Assembly: GCA_922989275.2 (NCBI GenBank)
Contig: OV277870.1
Location: 36,080,356-36,144,355, forward strand
DNA: 64,000 bases
Source: Gari tellinella
Lineage: Eukaryota; Mollusca; Bivalvia; Cardiida; Psammobiidae
Reading direction: 5' to 3'
Within the stretch, counting starts at the first letter, position 1, and every line of letters begins with the position of its first letter. Of this stretch, positions 45,063 to 55,066 are shown piece by piece. The notes beneath the pieces are model-generated. The model was given only the letters and a program-made list of their open reading frames with translations, was not told where the DNA came from and did no database searches. The translations under genes and the position numbers were made by a program.

Positions 45063-45278
45063 TTAACCCCTTCACTGTCTTACCCCGAGTGCAATGGTTA
45101 CTTGCAAACAGTTTGAATCCTGATTAGACGCCGCGTAACGCGGCGTCTAATCAGGATTCAAACTGTTTGACATTCTTTTCAACATTCTGAACTAAAAAAA
45201 CATTAACATTGAATTTTAGAAATGAAAGCAGACGATAATTGTTTAAAATTGATTACGTCATGACAGTGAAGGGGTTAA
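45063..45278. mobile_element. Family A2 MITE, best-preserved copy, 216 bp
   Basis: It is flanked by TTAA. The left TTAACCCCTTCACTGTC is perfectly inverse to the right GACAGTGAAGGGGTTAA (17 bp). HP1 at 45105-45169 is perfect: 31-bp arms, loop TAA, with paired changes against the family A norm (GAATCCTGATTAG against CTAATCAGGATTC). The interior is AGCAGACGATAATTG, TTGATTACGTCATG. Confidence 0.88.
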
Positions 45279-45479
45279 CATCAGAGGGTTTCAGTGCGCT
45301 GAAAGGTTAGACAATGCACTACACAAACTGATCTTTCATGTAGTTTCGTCTGCCGCCGAATAATAGATATTAGATTAAACATACTAGAGAAAATTGATGT
45401 TTTTTTAACAGACGTCGATAGTTCGCTGAACAAAAATGAATAATGTCTGTCACTCAGAAAGATCAAACTAGTGCTTAAT

Positions 45480-45719
45480 TTAACCCTTTCCGCCATAGAA
45501 GTGCCTTTAAGCGCATTTAATTTATTCCTTCAATGAAGGAAATAGTTCCAACGTATACAGTCATGAACATAAAACATTAGAAATGTGTTCTATATCCTAG
45601 CAGATGGTAGTTTAATGCAGAATGAAAGAAAATCAAAATGCGCTTTTGTTTTACTTTCAATCTGCTTTAAGCAGTCATCTTTCTTCAAAACTAGAAACAG
45701 CCTGTGGGATAAAGGTTTA
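45480..45719. mobile_element. Family B MITE, copy 8
   Basis: It starts TTAACCCTTTCCGCCATAG and has TTATTCCTTCAATGAAGG. The HP2 hairpin is worn (GAAAGAAAATCAAAATGCGC / TTTACTTTCAATCTGCTTTA). It ends CAGCCTGTGGGATAAAGG. Confidence 0.62.
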
Positions 45720-45954
45720 TATAAAACATGTCTGTGTATGTATTAAAGTGTCCCTTTAAAATCCAGAAGGCATATAAAACAATGGCATCTAGTTCTAAAC
45801 CGTTCAACTCTTTCACTTACAACTGCACATGCGTTGTCAGACATTTTGGATTAAGATCATGAAACATTCATCAAGATTTCTTACGAAGCTTTTTGATTAC
45901 ATTTCGAAATGAATTCAGTCGTTTTGTCATAAGCCTAGCTTTGAAATTATAGTA

Positions 45955-46320
45955 TATACAGCGCTCCCTCTCTACAACGGCCCTCCCAACAACGATTCCC
46001 TCTTCACAACGACGCTTGCTGCTGACCCCGAAAAAGAAATTATGTCCAACCTTTTTACGTCTGCAATAATCTTCTGCTTAAAGTTGTCGTCTGCTGTATT
46101 TCTCAAAATTACATATTTGGCATTTTGACATAACAAACCTTTGTGACGAGTGACAAACAGCTTGAATCCAGATCAGACGCCGCGTTACGCGGCGTCTGAT
46201 CTGGATTCAAGCTGTTTTCAAATGTAATCCTATTTCCCTCTCTGTAACGACTCCCTCCGAACAACGCACACATTTGTTGTCTCCCATCGGATGTCGTTGT
46301 AGAGAGGGAGCGCTGTATCA
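45955..46320. mobile_element. Family O element, copy 3, best preserved
   Basis: The ends ACAGCGCTCCCTCTCTACAA and TTGTAGAGAGGGAGCGCTGT are perfect inverse copies with TA outside. GGCCCTCCCAACAACGATTC and GAACAACGCACACATTTGTT lie subterminally. HP1 is at 46154-46218: arms CAAACAGCTTGAATCC / GGATTCAAGCTGTTT, tip GACGCCGCG-TTA-CGCGGCGTC. Non-autonomous, with no coding sequence. Confidence 0.85.
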
Positions 46321-46357
46321 TAATATTCAAGCAGGCGGTATTATAACGGTGAAACGG

Positions 46358-46965
46358 TTAACTCTTTCAATGTCAATGGCACCATAAGGCGACTTTGCAA
46401 ACAGTTACTAAGTAATATGTGAGAAAGTATGGGAAAAAACTTTATATTATGAATAACTATTTCACTGCCAACATCGCCAAAAGGCGATTTTGCAAACAAT
46501 TTGGATCCTGATCAGACGCCGCGTCACGCGTCATCAAAATTGTTCGACACTCGTATCGACATTTCCTAAGCCAAACAGCCCTAAAGCTGACATTAAAACT
46601 GTTTCAGACACTACCAATGCAGACGATATTTTGGCGGTACAGTGGAGAACGTTATTTTTTCCCAATGAACGCGTTTACGCTAAAACTATTATTTGCAGTG
46701 CAAACATTTTGGAGCAAGATCAGACGCCGGGTTACCCTGATCAGGCTCCAAATTGTTTTCCACCAAGATAAACATGAATTATCAGAATTGTCCAAAAGTT
46801 GTATTTTTCTACGTTTTAGTGTTTTGCGTTTGCGTACGTTTGCGTTTAAACGGGAAAGAATAACAGATTCTCCACTGTAAGAGGGTTAAAGCAGACGTTA
46901 AAACTTGGCAGTGATGGGGTTAAAGCAGACGATAATGTTTGGCAGTGAAATGGTCAAGCAGACAA
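46358..46965. mobile_element. Family A cluster carrying a nested family C copy
   Basis: TTAACTCTTTCAATGTC starts at 46358. A second family A start (ACTATTTCACTGCCAACATC) is at 46456, with a partial HP1 at 46493-46553. Family A interior GCAGACGATATTTTGGCGG runs to the C insertion. After it come three short A ends (GAGGGTTAAAGCAGACG, GGCAGTGATGGGGTTAAAG, TTTGGCAGTGAAATGG), suggesting stacked insertions or end duplication. Confidence 0.6.
46640..46877. mobile_element. Family C MITE, copy 5, 238 bp, nested in family A
   Basis: CAGTGGAGAACGTTATTTTT and AACAGATTCTCCACTG, with TA both sides. In reverse orientation to copies 1-4. Its HP1 is reduced (GACGCCGGGTTACCCTGATC), with the tip deleted on one side. 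Confidence 0.82.
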
Positions 46966-47651
46966 TATGATTGCTGCAAAAGTGTTACGTCCCATTACAG
47001 CAATCGCCATAGGCATTGTTGCGTAGACGTCTAAACATTTCTTGTCCTCAGCCTTTTGACTGCATGCACGGTTAGGACTTTCACATGTCAATGTTAAGAT
47101 GGTTTTAAAATGTTTTATGTGTCTCGGTTTGGTGATTTGATGAAGAAAAACACTCCCGCCAATCAACTCCAGACGAAAACTGTGTAATAAAGTTCCTCTA
47201 TAAGGAAAAATTGTAACAGTCAAAATTGTGTTAGGCGGCCACACTTTGAATAACCATTGTGGTTTTGAAAGACGGGTACATTCTTATACATGTCATAGGA
47301 ATAAAGTCAAGCAGAAAACTCAAAGAGAAACTTTCTGTTTTTCTTTTGCTCTCCATCAATTTGCCATCTGTATTCACGACTATTGTTGATTCTTGTTTTG
47401 GGTTAAAGACAATTTGGCTCTAACTGTTCTTTTCTGTTTTATTATCTTAAGGATTATACAAAAATGTTTAAAAGAACTCGTTCGTAGTGTTTGTTGAAAG
47501 TTTCTATTTATATTGTATAGGTGGATTGTAACACATATTAGTGGTTTATTATGTAAGTATCCTAAGCTATGTATATCATTACTAGTGTAAACATACATGT
47601 ATTTAATTATCATATATTTGTGACATTATTTACCACCGGTGAAATAGCAAG
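46966..47651. other. Spacer
   Basis: CAAGCAGAAAACTC, then GAGAAACTTTCTGTTTTTC at 47308-47344 may be a decayed HP2/E hairpin. A 96-codon minus frame (46954-47244) shows no motif. Confidence 0.35.
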
Positions 47652-48002
47652 TTTAACCATCTCACTGTCAATGGCGGCAAAGTGCGCATTTTCAAACAGT
47701 TTGAATCCTGATCTGACTGTTTGACATTCGTTTCAAAATTCGTCAGCCATACTACCTTAAATCTATTTTTGACACGACATTGCAGACAACAGTATTGAAT
47801 CAGACGACAATATGGTTATGAAGTTATAAGTTATAAGTAAACAACTTATGATATAGTCAAACAACTAGGTTAGACGTGTCACGGGGTCGCCGAGTCCATT
47901 TATAAGGGAGATCAGCATTTCGGATACCCTCGTGACAATTTGTAAATGAAAAGTTTTAGGTATTTGTACAAACAATAAACGAATTAGTTATCGGAAACAT
48001 AG

Positions 48003-48086
48003 CGTAGTGTATAAGACGTAGGACTAAAAGGAAGCATGATTGAGAAACATTTTAACAAGCGCGGGTTCGAGTCTTGCATCAACCTA
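48003..48086 (+). repeat. tRNA-like segment in left arm of family T
   Basis: GCGTAGTGTATAAGACGTAG is a worn A-box region. About 45 nt on, GCGGGTTCGAGTCTTGC fits a B box (consensus GGTTCGANTCC). There is no cloverleaf good enough for a working tRNA. Confidence 0.55.
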
Positions 48087-48351
48087 AAATATTTTTTGGC
48101 TAAAACAATATCAAGAAATCTATAACTACATTGCATTAAAGTAATGCGGAAAGCACCCTGAAGAAAACAACTAAAACTTGATATTTGTATTTTATCATCC
48201 CTTTGTTTTTGAAAATATGACTAATAAAGAACTCAAACTCAAACGAATGCAGCCCTTCCCCAACATGGAAGAGCATGTGCATAAATAATCAGTATAATGC
48301 AGTATGGAATAAGATAATGTTTTGCTATTCATTCTAGATTTAAAAATATTG

Positions 48352-48440
48352 AGGTTGACGCGGGATTCGAACACACGCTGAACAAAAATACTATTATCAC
48401 AATGCACTCTACGTACCTACACTTTATCTACTGCGCTAAA
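48352..48440 (-). repeat. tRNA-like segment in right arm of family T
   Basis: On the minus strand TAGCGCAGTAGATAAAGTG matches an A box, and GTGTTCGAATCCCGCG about 50 nt later matches a B box. CGTCAACCT follows, as in the left arm (CATCAACCT). The long spacing recalls Ser/Leu tRNAs. A SINE origin is likely. Confidence 0.6.
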
Positions 48441-48620
48441 GTGCTGACAACAAAACTATCTTCATTTGTGTCTAATATACTAACTCGACTGTTTAAAAAT
48501 GATCCGAGAACATGCGGAATGCTGTTATCCCTAAATAATGGACTCGGCTGACCTTTGACACGTCAGACCTAGTTGTTTGACTATACATTTGGCGATGAAA
48601 GGATTTACAGAATAAAAATA

Positions 48621-48811
48621 CAGTCGAACTTCGATATCTCGAACTCGCTTAACTCGAACAATCCGATTTCGACACGTCAATTGCATTATTTCATGCTCGG
48701 ATAAGTCAAACATACCCATATTTCAAAGTTAAAACGTGGCTTAACCACGTTTTAACTTTGAAATACGGGTATGTTCGACCTAACCGAGTTCGAGATATCG
48801 AAGTTCAACTG
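48621..48811. mobile_element. Family D MITE, copy 3, best preserved, 191 bp
   Basis: The left end CAGTCGAACTTCGATATC and the right end, inverted, CAGTTGAACTTCGATATC differ at one base. TA flanks both. The centre pairs AAAGTTAAAACGTGGC with CCACGTTTTAACTTT and, further out, ATACCCATATTTC with GAAATACGGGTAT. CAGT-type ends with TA targets suggest pogo/Tigger mobilisation. Confidence 0.87.
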
Positions 48812-49215
48812 TATTAGAGGGTTAAACCACAAGGTCTACCAACAAAATATCAAAAGCTCTCTCCTATCAGCCTTCTGCTAAAGCACCGATACTAACCATG
48901 TAGATAACAGACGCCGCATCAAAACAGCGTCTAATCAGGACCTATATTTGTTGTAATGCGTTCTTATTTTGTGGAAACAATCGTATACAAAGAAATGCGA
49001 TCGTACGTATAACTCAGTCAATGTAGTGTGATACATCAAAATTGTTATTTCAATATTTAAAGTGATCCAACTTTCAACAAAGTGCTGTAGCTTAAACTTA
49101 TGTTTTCTGTTAATTTTATAAAACAATAGAAGATAGTTGTTAAATAGATAAAATATCTTTAAGAAAATAAGTCTGTGTTATAAAACGTGATTTCATAATA
49201 TTTGCAGGTGGCAAT

Positions 49216-49500
49216 CTTCAACCCATCACTGCTGTACCTTGAGTGCGATGTTGTTTGCCAACAGATTGAACCAGACCAGGGTCCAATGTTATAAAGCTTT
49301 TCGGTTGAGTCTGAAGTCGTTTTCAAGCATTTGATTGGTCAGATTTGAGCCTAGGCTCAAATCTGACCCATCAAATGCTTGATAACACACTCAGACTCAG
49401 CTCAAACGCTTTATAACCTTGGACCTTGGTAATTCGGCATCTTATTAGGATCCGAATTTGTGTGACACTCATTTGAAAGTTTTGACAATAACAATGCCTA
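49216..49500. mobile_element. Family A2 element whose hairpin is split by family H
   Basis: The left part is CCCATCACTGCTGTACC, GAGTGCGATG, CAACAGATTGAACCAGACCAG. The right part resumes as ATTCGGCATCTTATTAGG, ATCCGAATTTGTGTGACAC. The cut lies in the HP1 tip. Confidence 0.6.
49281..49424. mobile_element. Family H palindromic MITE, copy 1
   Basis: The ends GTCCAATGTTATAAAGC and GCTTTATAACCTTGGAC are inverse. The stem runs TGAGTCTGAAG, then CAAGCATTTGATTGGTCAGA to the perfect tip TTTGAGCCTAGGCTCAAA. It is inserted in the tip of an A2 hairpin. Confidence 0.8.
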
Positions 49501-49564
49501 AAATCTAAATTTGAGAGTTTGAAACAGACTGTAGTTTTAAGCAGACTATGCCTTTGCGGCAAAA

Positions 49565-49810
49565 GGGTTGCAGTGAGGGAAGCACCATTCTCTCCGTCAA
49601 TAAACGCATTTATGCTGAAACAAGTATCGCCATTACGAACGATTTTGAGCCAGATCAGTCGTCGGGCGACCCGGCGTCTGAACAGTCTCCAAACTGTTTA
49701 CTAATCAAAACCAAAATGGTCACCATTTTTACAAATCTAGCAATATCCACAGTACAATACACTTTCAAGTTTCATTTAAACCGGAAAGATTAACGTCTAC
49801 TTTATTGTAA
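49565..49810. mobile_element. Family C MITE, diverged copy
   Basis: GCAGTGAGGGAAGCACC, then GTCAATAAACGCATTTATGC, HP1-like GAGCCAGATCAGTCGTCG, GGCGACCCGGCGTC, CTCCAAACTGTTTAC, and GTTTCATTTAAACCGG. Clearly older than copies 1-4. Confidence 0.6.
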
Positions 49811-49822
49811 GGCAACTTAAAG

Positions 49823-50037
49823 ATAACCCCTGTCAATGCAATGACGTCATCAGCTTTTATCATTTGTCATCTACTTTTATTTTTCAAACCTAAAATTTAA
49901 GTAATTTGACTTAAGAAATATATTGAATTGAGTGTCAAACAGTTTGGATCCTAATCAGACGCCGCGTTACGCGGCGTCAGATCAGGATCCAAACTGTTTG
50001 CAAACAACTATTTACTCGAGTAAGACAGTGAAGGGCC
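49823..50037. mobile_element. Family A2 MITE
   Basis: GATAACCCCTGTCAATGC, then ATGACGTCATCAGC. HP1 at 49936-50000 has 31-bp arms and tip GACGCCGCG-TTA-CGCGGCGTC, with two mismatches (CTAATC / GATCAG and TCAG). It ends GAGTAAGACAGTGAAGGG. Confidence 0.78.
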
Positions 50038-50279
50038 TAGTTCAATAACTTACTAATGCGCCACTGGAGAACATATGTCTTGCCGAGATGGTCGTGACGG
50101 GAATATGATATCACAGATATTCTTCTAGACATAAGACCCTAGTATTGGCATAAATGATTTCAAACCAAACAGTTCGTCACATGAAAAAGCATCTCAATAA
50201 TGGCATGAAAAACAAATAAAAGACAAAACTCTGGCATTGCCTGTTACATGTTTCTTTCCTCACTTTGACAACATATCCT

Positions 50280-50345
50280 TCTACTAGTTTTAAAGACAGG
50301 TGTCCACTTAAAGCAAGTTGAAAGTAATACAGAAATTGCCAAATG
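50280..50345. mobile_element. Family B/E hairpin fragment
   Basis: TTTTAAAGACAGGTGTCCAC, then TTAAAGCAAGTTGAAAGTAA, TACAGAA: the left HP2 arm alone. Confidence 0.45.
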
Positions 50346-50394
50346 CCAATTAATTAATTAGCTGGGGCATGGTTATGTATTTATAAAATTGTAT

Positions 50395-50580
50395 TAAGGT
50401 TCTACGTGTTTAAATAATAAGTGCATGTCAATGATTCATCTGCTTTTAATTTAACAAATGTTGGGATTTTGTTCACTTAAGATACATTTAGGGTCAAACA
50501 GTTGAGATCCTGATTATACGTCGTTTTTGTATTACAAAAGATATAGTCGACTTTAACCGAGTATGGCGGTAAAGGGGTAC
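50395..50580. mobile_element. Family A2 remnant
   Basis: GTCAAACAGTTGAGATCC-TGATTATACGTCG is a worn HP1 arm. GGCGGTAAAGGGGTA marks the right end. Confidence 0.4.
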
Positions 50581-51221
50581 CAATGTAAGTGTATACACAT
50601 ACTATTACTGTTTTCTAAAGTTTAATATCAACACAGACAATTACACCCAATCAAAGGAATACTCAAGTATAATATATAAAACCGGTGTCTCAAAGAATGG
50701 TAGTAGTAAAAACATAAGGCTCAATAAGGAGTTTTTTCCGTTACTGTTCAATCGATTTTGTAAAAACCAACCTGGATTTCTTATCGAAACGTTAACATCG
50801 ATTAAGTTTGTATGTTTGAGTCCATGAACACAAATTGTCAACAGGTTCGCATAGAGTTTTGATAAATAAATCCTTGCACGTCTAAAGCTCACATTCGTTG
50901 ATTGGATAAAAATCTCTGGTGTATATAGTAATTTCTTCCTCGGAAATAGTTTAGTAATCCGTTTAGTGAATTTGTGCTTTAGTTGCTATCAATTATTAAG
51001 TTACGTTGAACCTTTAGAATGTTAAATAGGAACAATTTGACATAAGCTATCTAAGAGTTGGGAAAGTGTGCTATCGATAACAATTGATCGTTAAATACAA
51101 TTTAAATATTCTCTAGATTCCATTTTACACATTTACGATAAGCTACACCGATTTATTTCCCATTTAGGTCTCCACATTATATGTAAGCACATTTGTCTCT
51201 TCTGTTCCCTTGGTTCAAGAT
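50581..51221. other. Spacer, nothing recognised
   Basis: An 83-codon minus frame (50641-50892) has no motif. Confidence 0.4.
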
Positions 51222-51453
51222 TTAACCCTTTCACCGTAAAACTCTCTCGTTAAACTTTTCCACTGTCAAGTTTTATCGTTTGCTTTAACAATCTCATCGC
51301 CAAATTATCGTCTGCTTTCATAACTTCGTCTGCAATATATTGTCAAGTCAGATTTAGAGCATTTCTGACTGAAGAAATATCGATACGAGTATGTTAGGGG
51401 TCCACAATGTTTGCAAAGTCTTCTTATGGCGCTATTGGCAATGAAAGAGTTAA
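51222..51453. mobile_element. Family A MITE with TTAA ends, hairpin lost
   Basis: It starts TTAACCCTTTCACCG and ends GCAATGAAAGAGTTAA. The family A interior ATCGTCTGCTTTCATAAC, TCTGCAATATATTGTC is present. Only the right HP1 arm (GGGGTCCACAATGTTTGC) remains. Confidence 0.65.
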
Positions 51454-51510
51454 CTCGTTCGCAAACAAAATACATGTATTAATAGCTTGCAAAATTGGTC
51501 GTTTGCAAAG

Positions 51511-51595
51511 TTGACTTAACCCGTGTTTCCATAGTTGAACTTCTTAAATTTGAATTCGTTAAAGTCGAACATATTCTTATATCAAAGCTAAATTA
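51511..51595. mobile_element. Family D fragment
   Basis: AGTTGAACTTCTTAAATTTG then AATTCGTTAAAGTCGAACAT. Confidence 0.45.
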
Positions 51596-51772
51596 TTGCC
51601 ACGAAACCTTATATGTATAACATTTTAAAAGATACCCAACGTTTTTTAAACGTATTAGCTCAATTTGTAGTTCATTTGTTTACATCTTTAAAATAGTATC
51701 TTTCAATTATATAGTGTCGTTACATACACGTGTATATTCGTAAACGTCTGTGGTTGATGATTATCAAAGATT

Positions 51773-51961
51773 TTACCCCTTCACTGCCTTACCAAGAGTA
51801 CAATAATTATTTACATACAATTCGGACGTAACGCGATGTCTGATCAGGATCCAAATCGTTTGACACTCTTATCAATGTGCCTCAAGTTGAAATACCTAAG
51901 TTCTATATTTTAGAAATAAAACCATACGACAATTCTTTAAAATTAATGACGTCTTCAATAT
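51773..51961. mobile_element. Family A2 MITE, decayed
   Basis: TTTTACCCCTTCACTGCC, TTACCAAGAGTACAATAATT. Reduced HP1 (GTAACGCGATGTCTGATCAG, GATCCAAATCGTTTGAC). Interior AAATTAATGACGTC. Confidence 0.6.
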
Positions 51962-52075
51962 GGTCTTCTTAAATTGTCGTCTGTTTATTTTCCTCAAAGT
52001 TATGTATTAGACATTTTTACAGAATATCCATAAAGACGATTGACAAACAGTTTCAGTATCCAAACTGTTTGCAAA
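51962..52075. mobile_element. Family A/O fragment with tipless hairpin
   Basis: CTTAAATTGTCGTCTG, CTCAAAGTTATGTATTAG, then CAAACAGTTTCAGTATCC joined to AAACTGTTTGC at 52045-52072: the arm ends of HP1 without the middle. Confidence 0.5.
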
Positions 52076-52257
52076 AAAAAACACTGTACTTAATGAAAGG
52101 CGAGAAAGGGCTAAAACATGTAAAAGTAACTAAAAGCCTCTGTCGTGTACAGGTTTCACGACTTATTCATAATGGATATTTTGTGTACACAAGGTGCTTT
52201 GTCAGACAGAGACTGGCATCTGTTGTCCTTTCGATTTCGGCAAATTGTATTGATATA

Positions 52258-52487
52258 ATTTTACACTTTCACTCTCAATGACGCTTAAAAGCGCGTTTGC
52301 AAACAGTTGGCGTAACGTGGCGTCTGATCAGGATCCAAACTGTTTGACACATATTGAAAGTTTGACAGTAATATTGCTTTAAAATTAACTTTGAAACTAT
52401 ATTGCAGACAATAAAATTAAAGCAGACGACAATAAAGCGGTGAAGGGGTAAATGTCTCTAAATTAATTTGATCATGAAAGGGTTAAG
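52258..52487. mobile_element. Family A MITE, long form
   Basis: TTTTACACTTTCACTCTC, GACGCTTAAAAGCGCG, a hairpin lacking its left inner arm (CAAACAGTTGGCGTAACG, TGGCGTCTGATCAGGATCC), ATTGCAGACAATAAAATTAA, and AATTTGATCATGAAAGGGTTAA. Confidence 0.68.
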
Positions 52488-52545
52488 AAATAAAGAAAAA
52501 CGTGTGTACAAAAGAGGATTAGCATGTCAGACAGTGCTAAAGCAG

Positions 52546-52710
52546 CTATAGTCGAACTTTATTAACTCAAACATCGCTTAAGTCGTACTTATCCGTATTT
52601 CAGAATTAAACATGGCTTAGCCATATTTTAACTCTAAAAACTATGTAATTGTGCATATTCGATTTCTGCGAGTGCGAGGTTTTAGACTTCAATTGAAGAA
52701 ATGCAGGCAC
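52546..52710. mobile_element. Family D MITE, copy 4 (decayed)
   Basis: CTATAGTCGAACTTTATTAAC, TTAAGTCGTACTTATCCG, centre TTAAACATGGCTTAGCCATA. The right end is unclear. Confidence 0.55.
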
Positions 52711-52979
52711 GTTCGATTTAAGCGACTTTAAATTATGTAGCTTTCGACTAAACCTAAAGGCAGAATTGGTGTAAATAAAAAGTCGTTACATGTGACAGGC
52801 ATGTCGTTATAATAGGCGACACACCAATACATCTTCATAACCTTACCCGCTGTCAATGGAGGTAAATGTCCCATTCATTACTTGTAGTCATAGTGTCTAG
52901 ACTAATATGCATAAAAGGCACTTTCATCATGGATCCACCGTGTAAAGACCCTTTGTGAAAATTATCTTTATTATTCTGA

Positions 52980-53165
52980 TAACGCAACCACGCTTAAGTC
53001 GAACTTTCCCGTAAATCGTCAGTTTCATGTGGCTAACTGAAGTTCGTTTTAGTCGAACATGCCCGTACTTTGTAGTTAATACGTGGCTGAGCCACGTTTT
53101 AAATTTGAATAGCAGAAACATTTGACTTAAACAATGTCAACTCATAACTGGTTCGACTGTGTTTA
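52980..53165. mobile_element. Family D MITE, copy 5 (decayed)
   Basis: AAGTCGAACTTTCCCG, TTTAGTCGAACATGCCCG, centre AATACGTGGCTGAGCCACG. It ends AACTGGTTCGACTG. Confidence 0.6.
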
Positions 53166-55066
53166 TTACTAATAGCTTAACCTCTGTTGTGCAACTAACA
53201 CGGACACACAGTTTGTTAGATACAAACTGATCAACCAATATTTACTCTTTCTAGAATAGAAGACCGATAAAACGTTTTATGAGCAATTCTCTACCACCCA
53301 CCACATAGCGGCATGTATTGTTTCCTATTAGTGTGTTTTAGTTTAATAATATTTTATTGTTCAATTAGTTTACATATTCACACAAGCATCATGTAATTTG
53401 TTTAATATAAACAAAAGGGTAGGGCCACAAGTTATTGCAACATTAGATTCGGCCCTTCCCATACTGTCACAAAGATGTCGGTAAACAATATAAATGTTAA
53501 TTTCTTTCAATATTCTGTCTTCAATTAGTAAAAAGGAATTTCGGAATAGAGACAATGATGACATTGAGACAGAAAGGAGCTTCGTTGAATTGAATCATTT
53601 GTTTGACAATAAAATTATATAAGAATAAGGTAACTGTAAAATAGGAAAAAAAGAAACAACGAGAACATTTGCTGACAATTTTGCTCCCATTCCCAACTCT
53701 GCATTTTGTCCCAGGATCCCCACCCAAACTCACTTTTATTCAAACCATTAACAAAGACATTCATCAAATAGCATTGAAATAAACATGGGGTCTCTGTTCT
53801 CAAAACTATTAGTATCCAATAGTAAACTAAAATATAGAAGTTTGCACATATAAAGAATTAACTGACAAATCGTTGTGTGGACTTAATAAACCTTTGAATT
53901 TAAATAAATAAAAATTCATTTTCTTCCAACGTTAGTTCATCAATACCAAACAACACCTTTTTAGTGCTAAGAGGCAGAAATTTACGTGTGTTTCGAAACA
54001 GGTGCTGAATCCTTTGGCCATTAAAAAGTTTACATCTAAAAAGGAAATGTTCAGCATTTTCGTGGTCATCGCCACAACTACATATTGGATTATCACGCAA
54101 GTGGTTATTATAAAGATCATGGTGTAAATTACTACAATTATTTCTTATTCGAGCATGGTGGACAGAGTAAAAACGTGCGCCACTTAAATAAAATTTAGGT
54201 ACAGTCTGTCGGGTAAATAAATTTGAAATAGCAGATTTGAAAGCCCCTAGAGAAGTTATGTTTCGAAGATCCTGATCTATTTCGTTCCATAGCTTAATCG
54301 AAGACGGTAACGTGGGTCTGCTATATAGTTCTGTTCGACCTATAGGAGTAACGAAATCTCTAGAAATCTCTAGATCTAAGATTATAGGTCGTTGCTTGAT
54401 CAACTGTGTGAGGGAAAAGTTCATTTAGGTAGTCTGGGAGTAACCCGTATTTTTGTTTAAAGGTAAGTATATATTTTTTTGCATTTTTCGCTTATCTAAA
54501 AGTGACATCCAACCCACTTCTTTTAGTAGTTTTTCGATTGAAACCGAATGGGTGAGACCCGTTACAATTCTTGCTGCCTCGTATTGTAATTTTTCAATAC
54601 TTTCTTGTTCCTGAAGTGTACAGTTATCCCAGCCTATAGATGCGTATTCTATAGTTAGTCTGAGATAAGATAAATATATTATGTTTAAAGATTCGCGATT
54701 AAGTTTAAATTTAAGAGCTTTCATCGAACCTAGTATTTTAGAGGCCGAGGTGATCAAGTTTGAAATGTGTTTATGCCAACTACCATCTTCGCTAAAAGTA
54801 ACACCTAGTTGTTTGTGAGAGTCTGTAAATTGCAATACTGTACCATCAAAAATGAGTGTTGGTCTAGCAACATGCTCTAAGGAAAAGAGTACTACTTCAC
54901 TTAACTAGGGTTAAAATTTACCAGCCATTGTTTCGACCATGACAAAAGATTTTCCAAATCGGAGTTTAAGACGGTTTCAATATCTTTTACATTTGACGAC
55001 GAAACTGCAAGAGAACTATCATCATCAAAAAGCCGTGTTGCACTAAGGAAAGACTCGGCGATATCG

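Larger units (their letters stand above)
47853..48586. mobile_element. Family T: 734-bp foldback whose arms carry tRNA-like sequences
   Basis: The left terminus ATAGTCAAACAACTAGGT is mirrored at the right end as ACCTAGTTGTTTGACTAT. Similarity between the inverted arms goes on for about 250 bp by eye (ACGTGTCA, CCGAGTCCAT, AGGGA, AGCATT). Each arm then holds a tRNA-like segment. The arms end at an AATATTTTT block and are separated by about 230 bp of unique sequence. No protein is encoded. Confidence 0.7.
47652..48606. mobile_element. Family A element split by the family T foldback
   Basis: The left part is TTTAACCATCTCACTGTC, hairpin scrap CAAACAGTTTGAATCCTGAT at 47694, and ATTGCAGACAACAGTATTGA. 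The right part is CATTTGGCGATGAAAGGATTT. Removing 47853-48576 joins them in the family A order. Confidence 0.6.
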
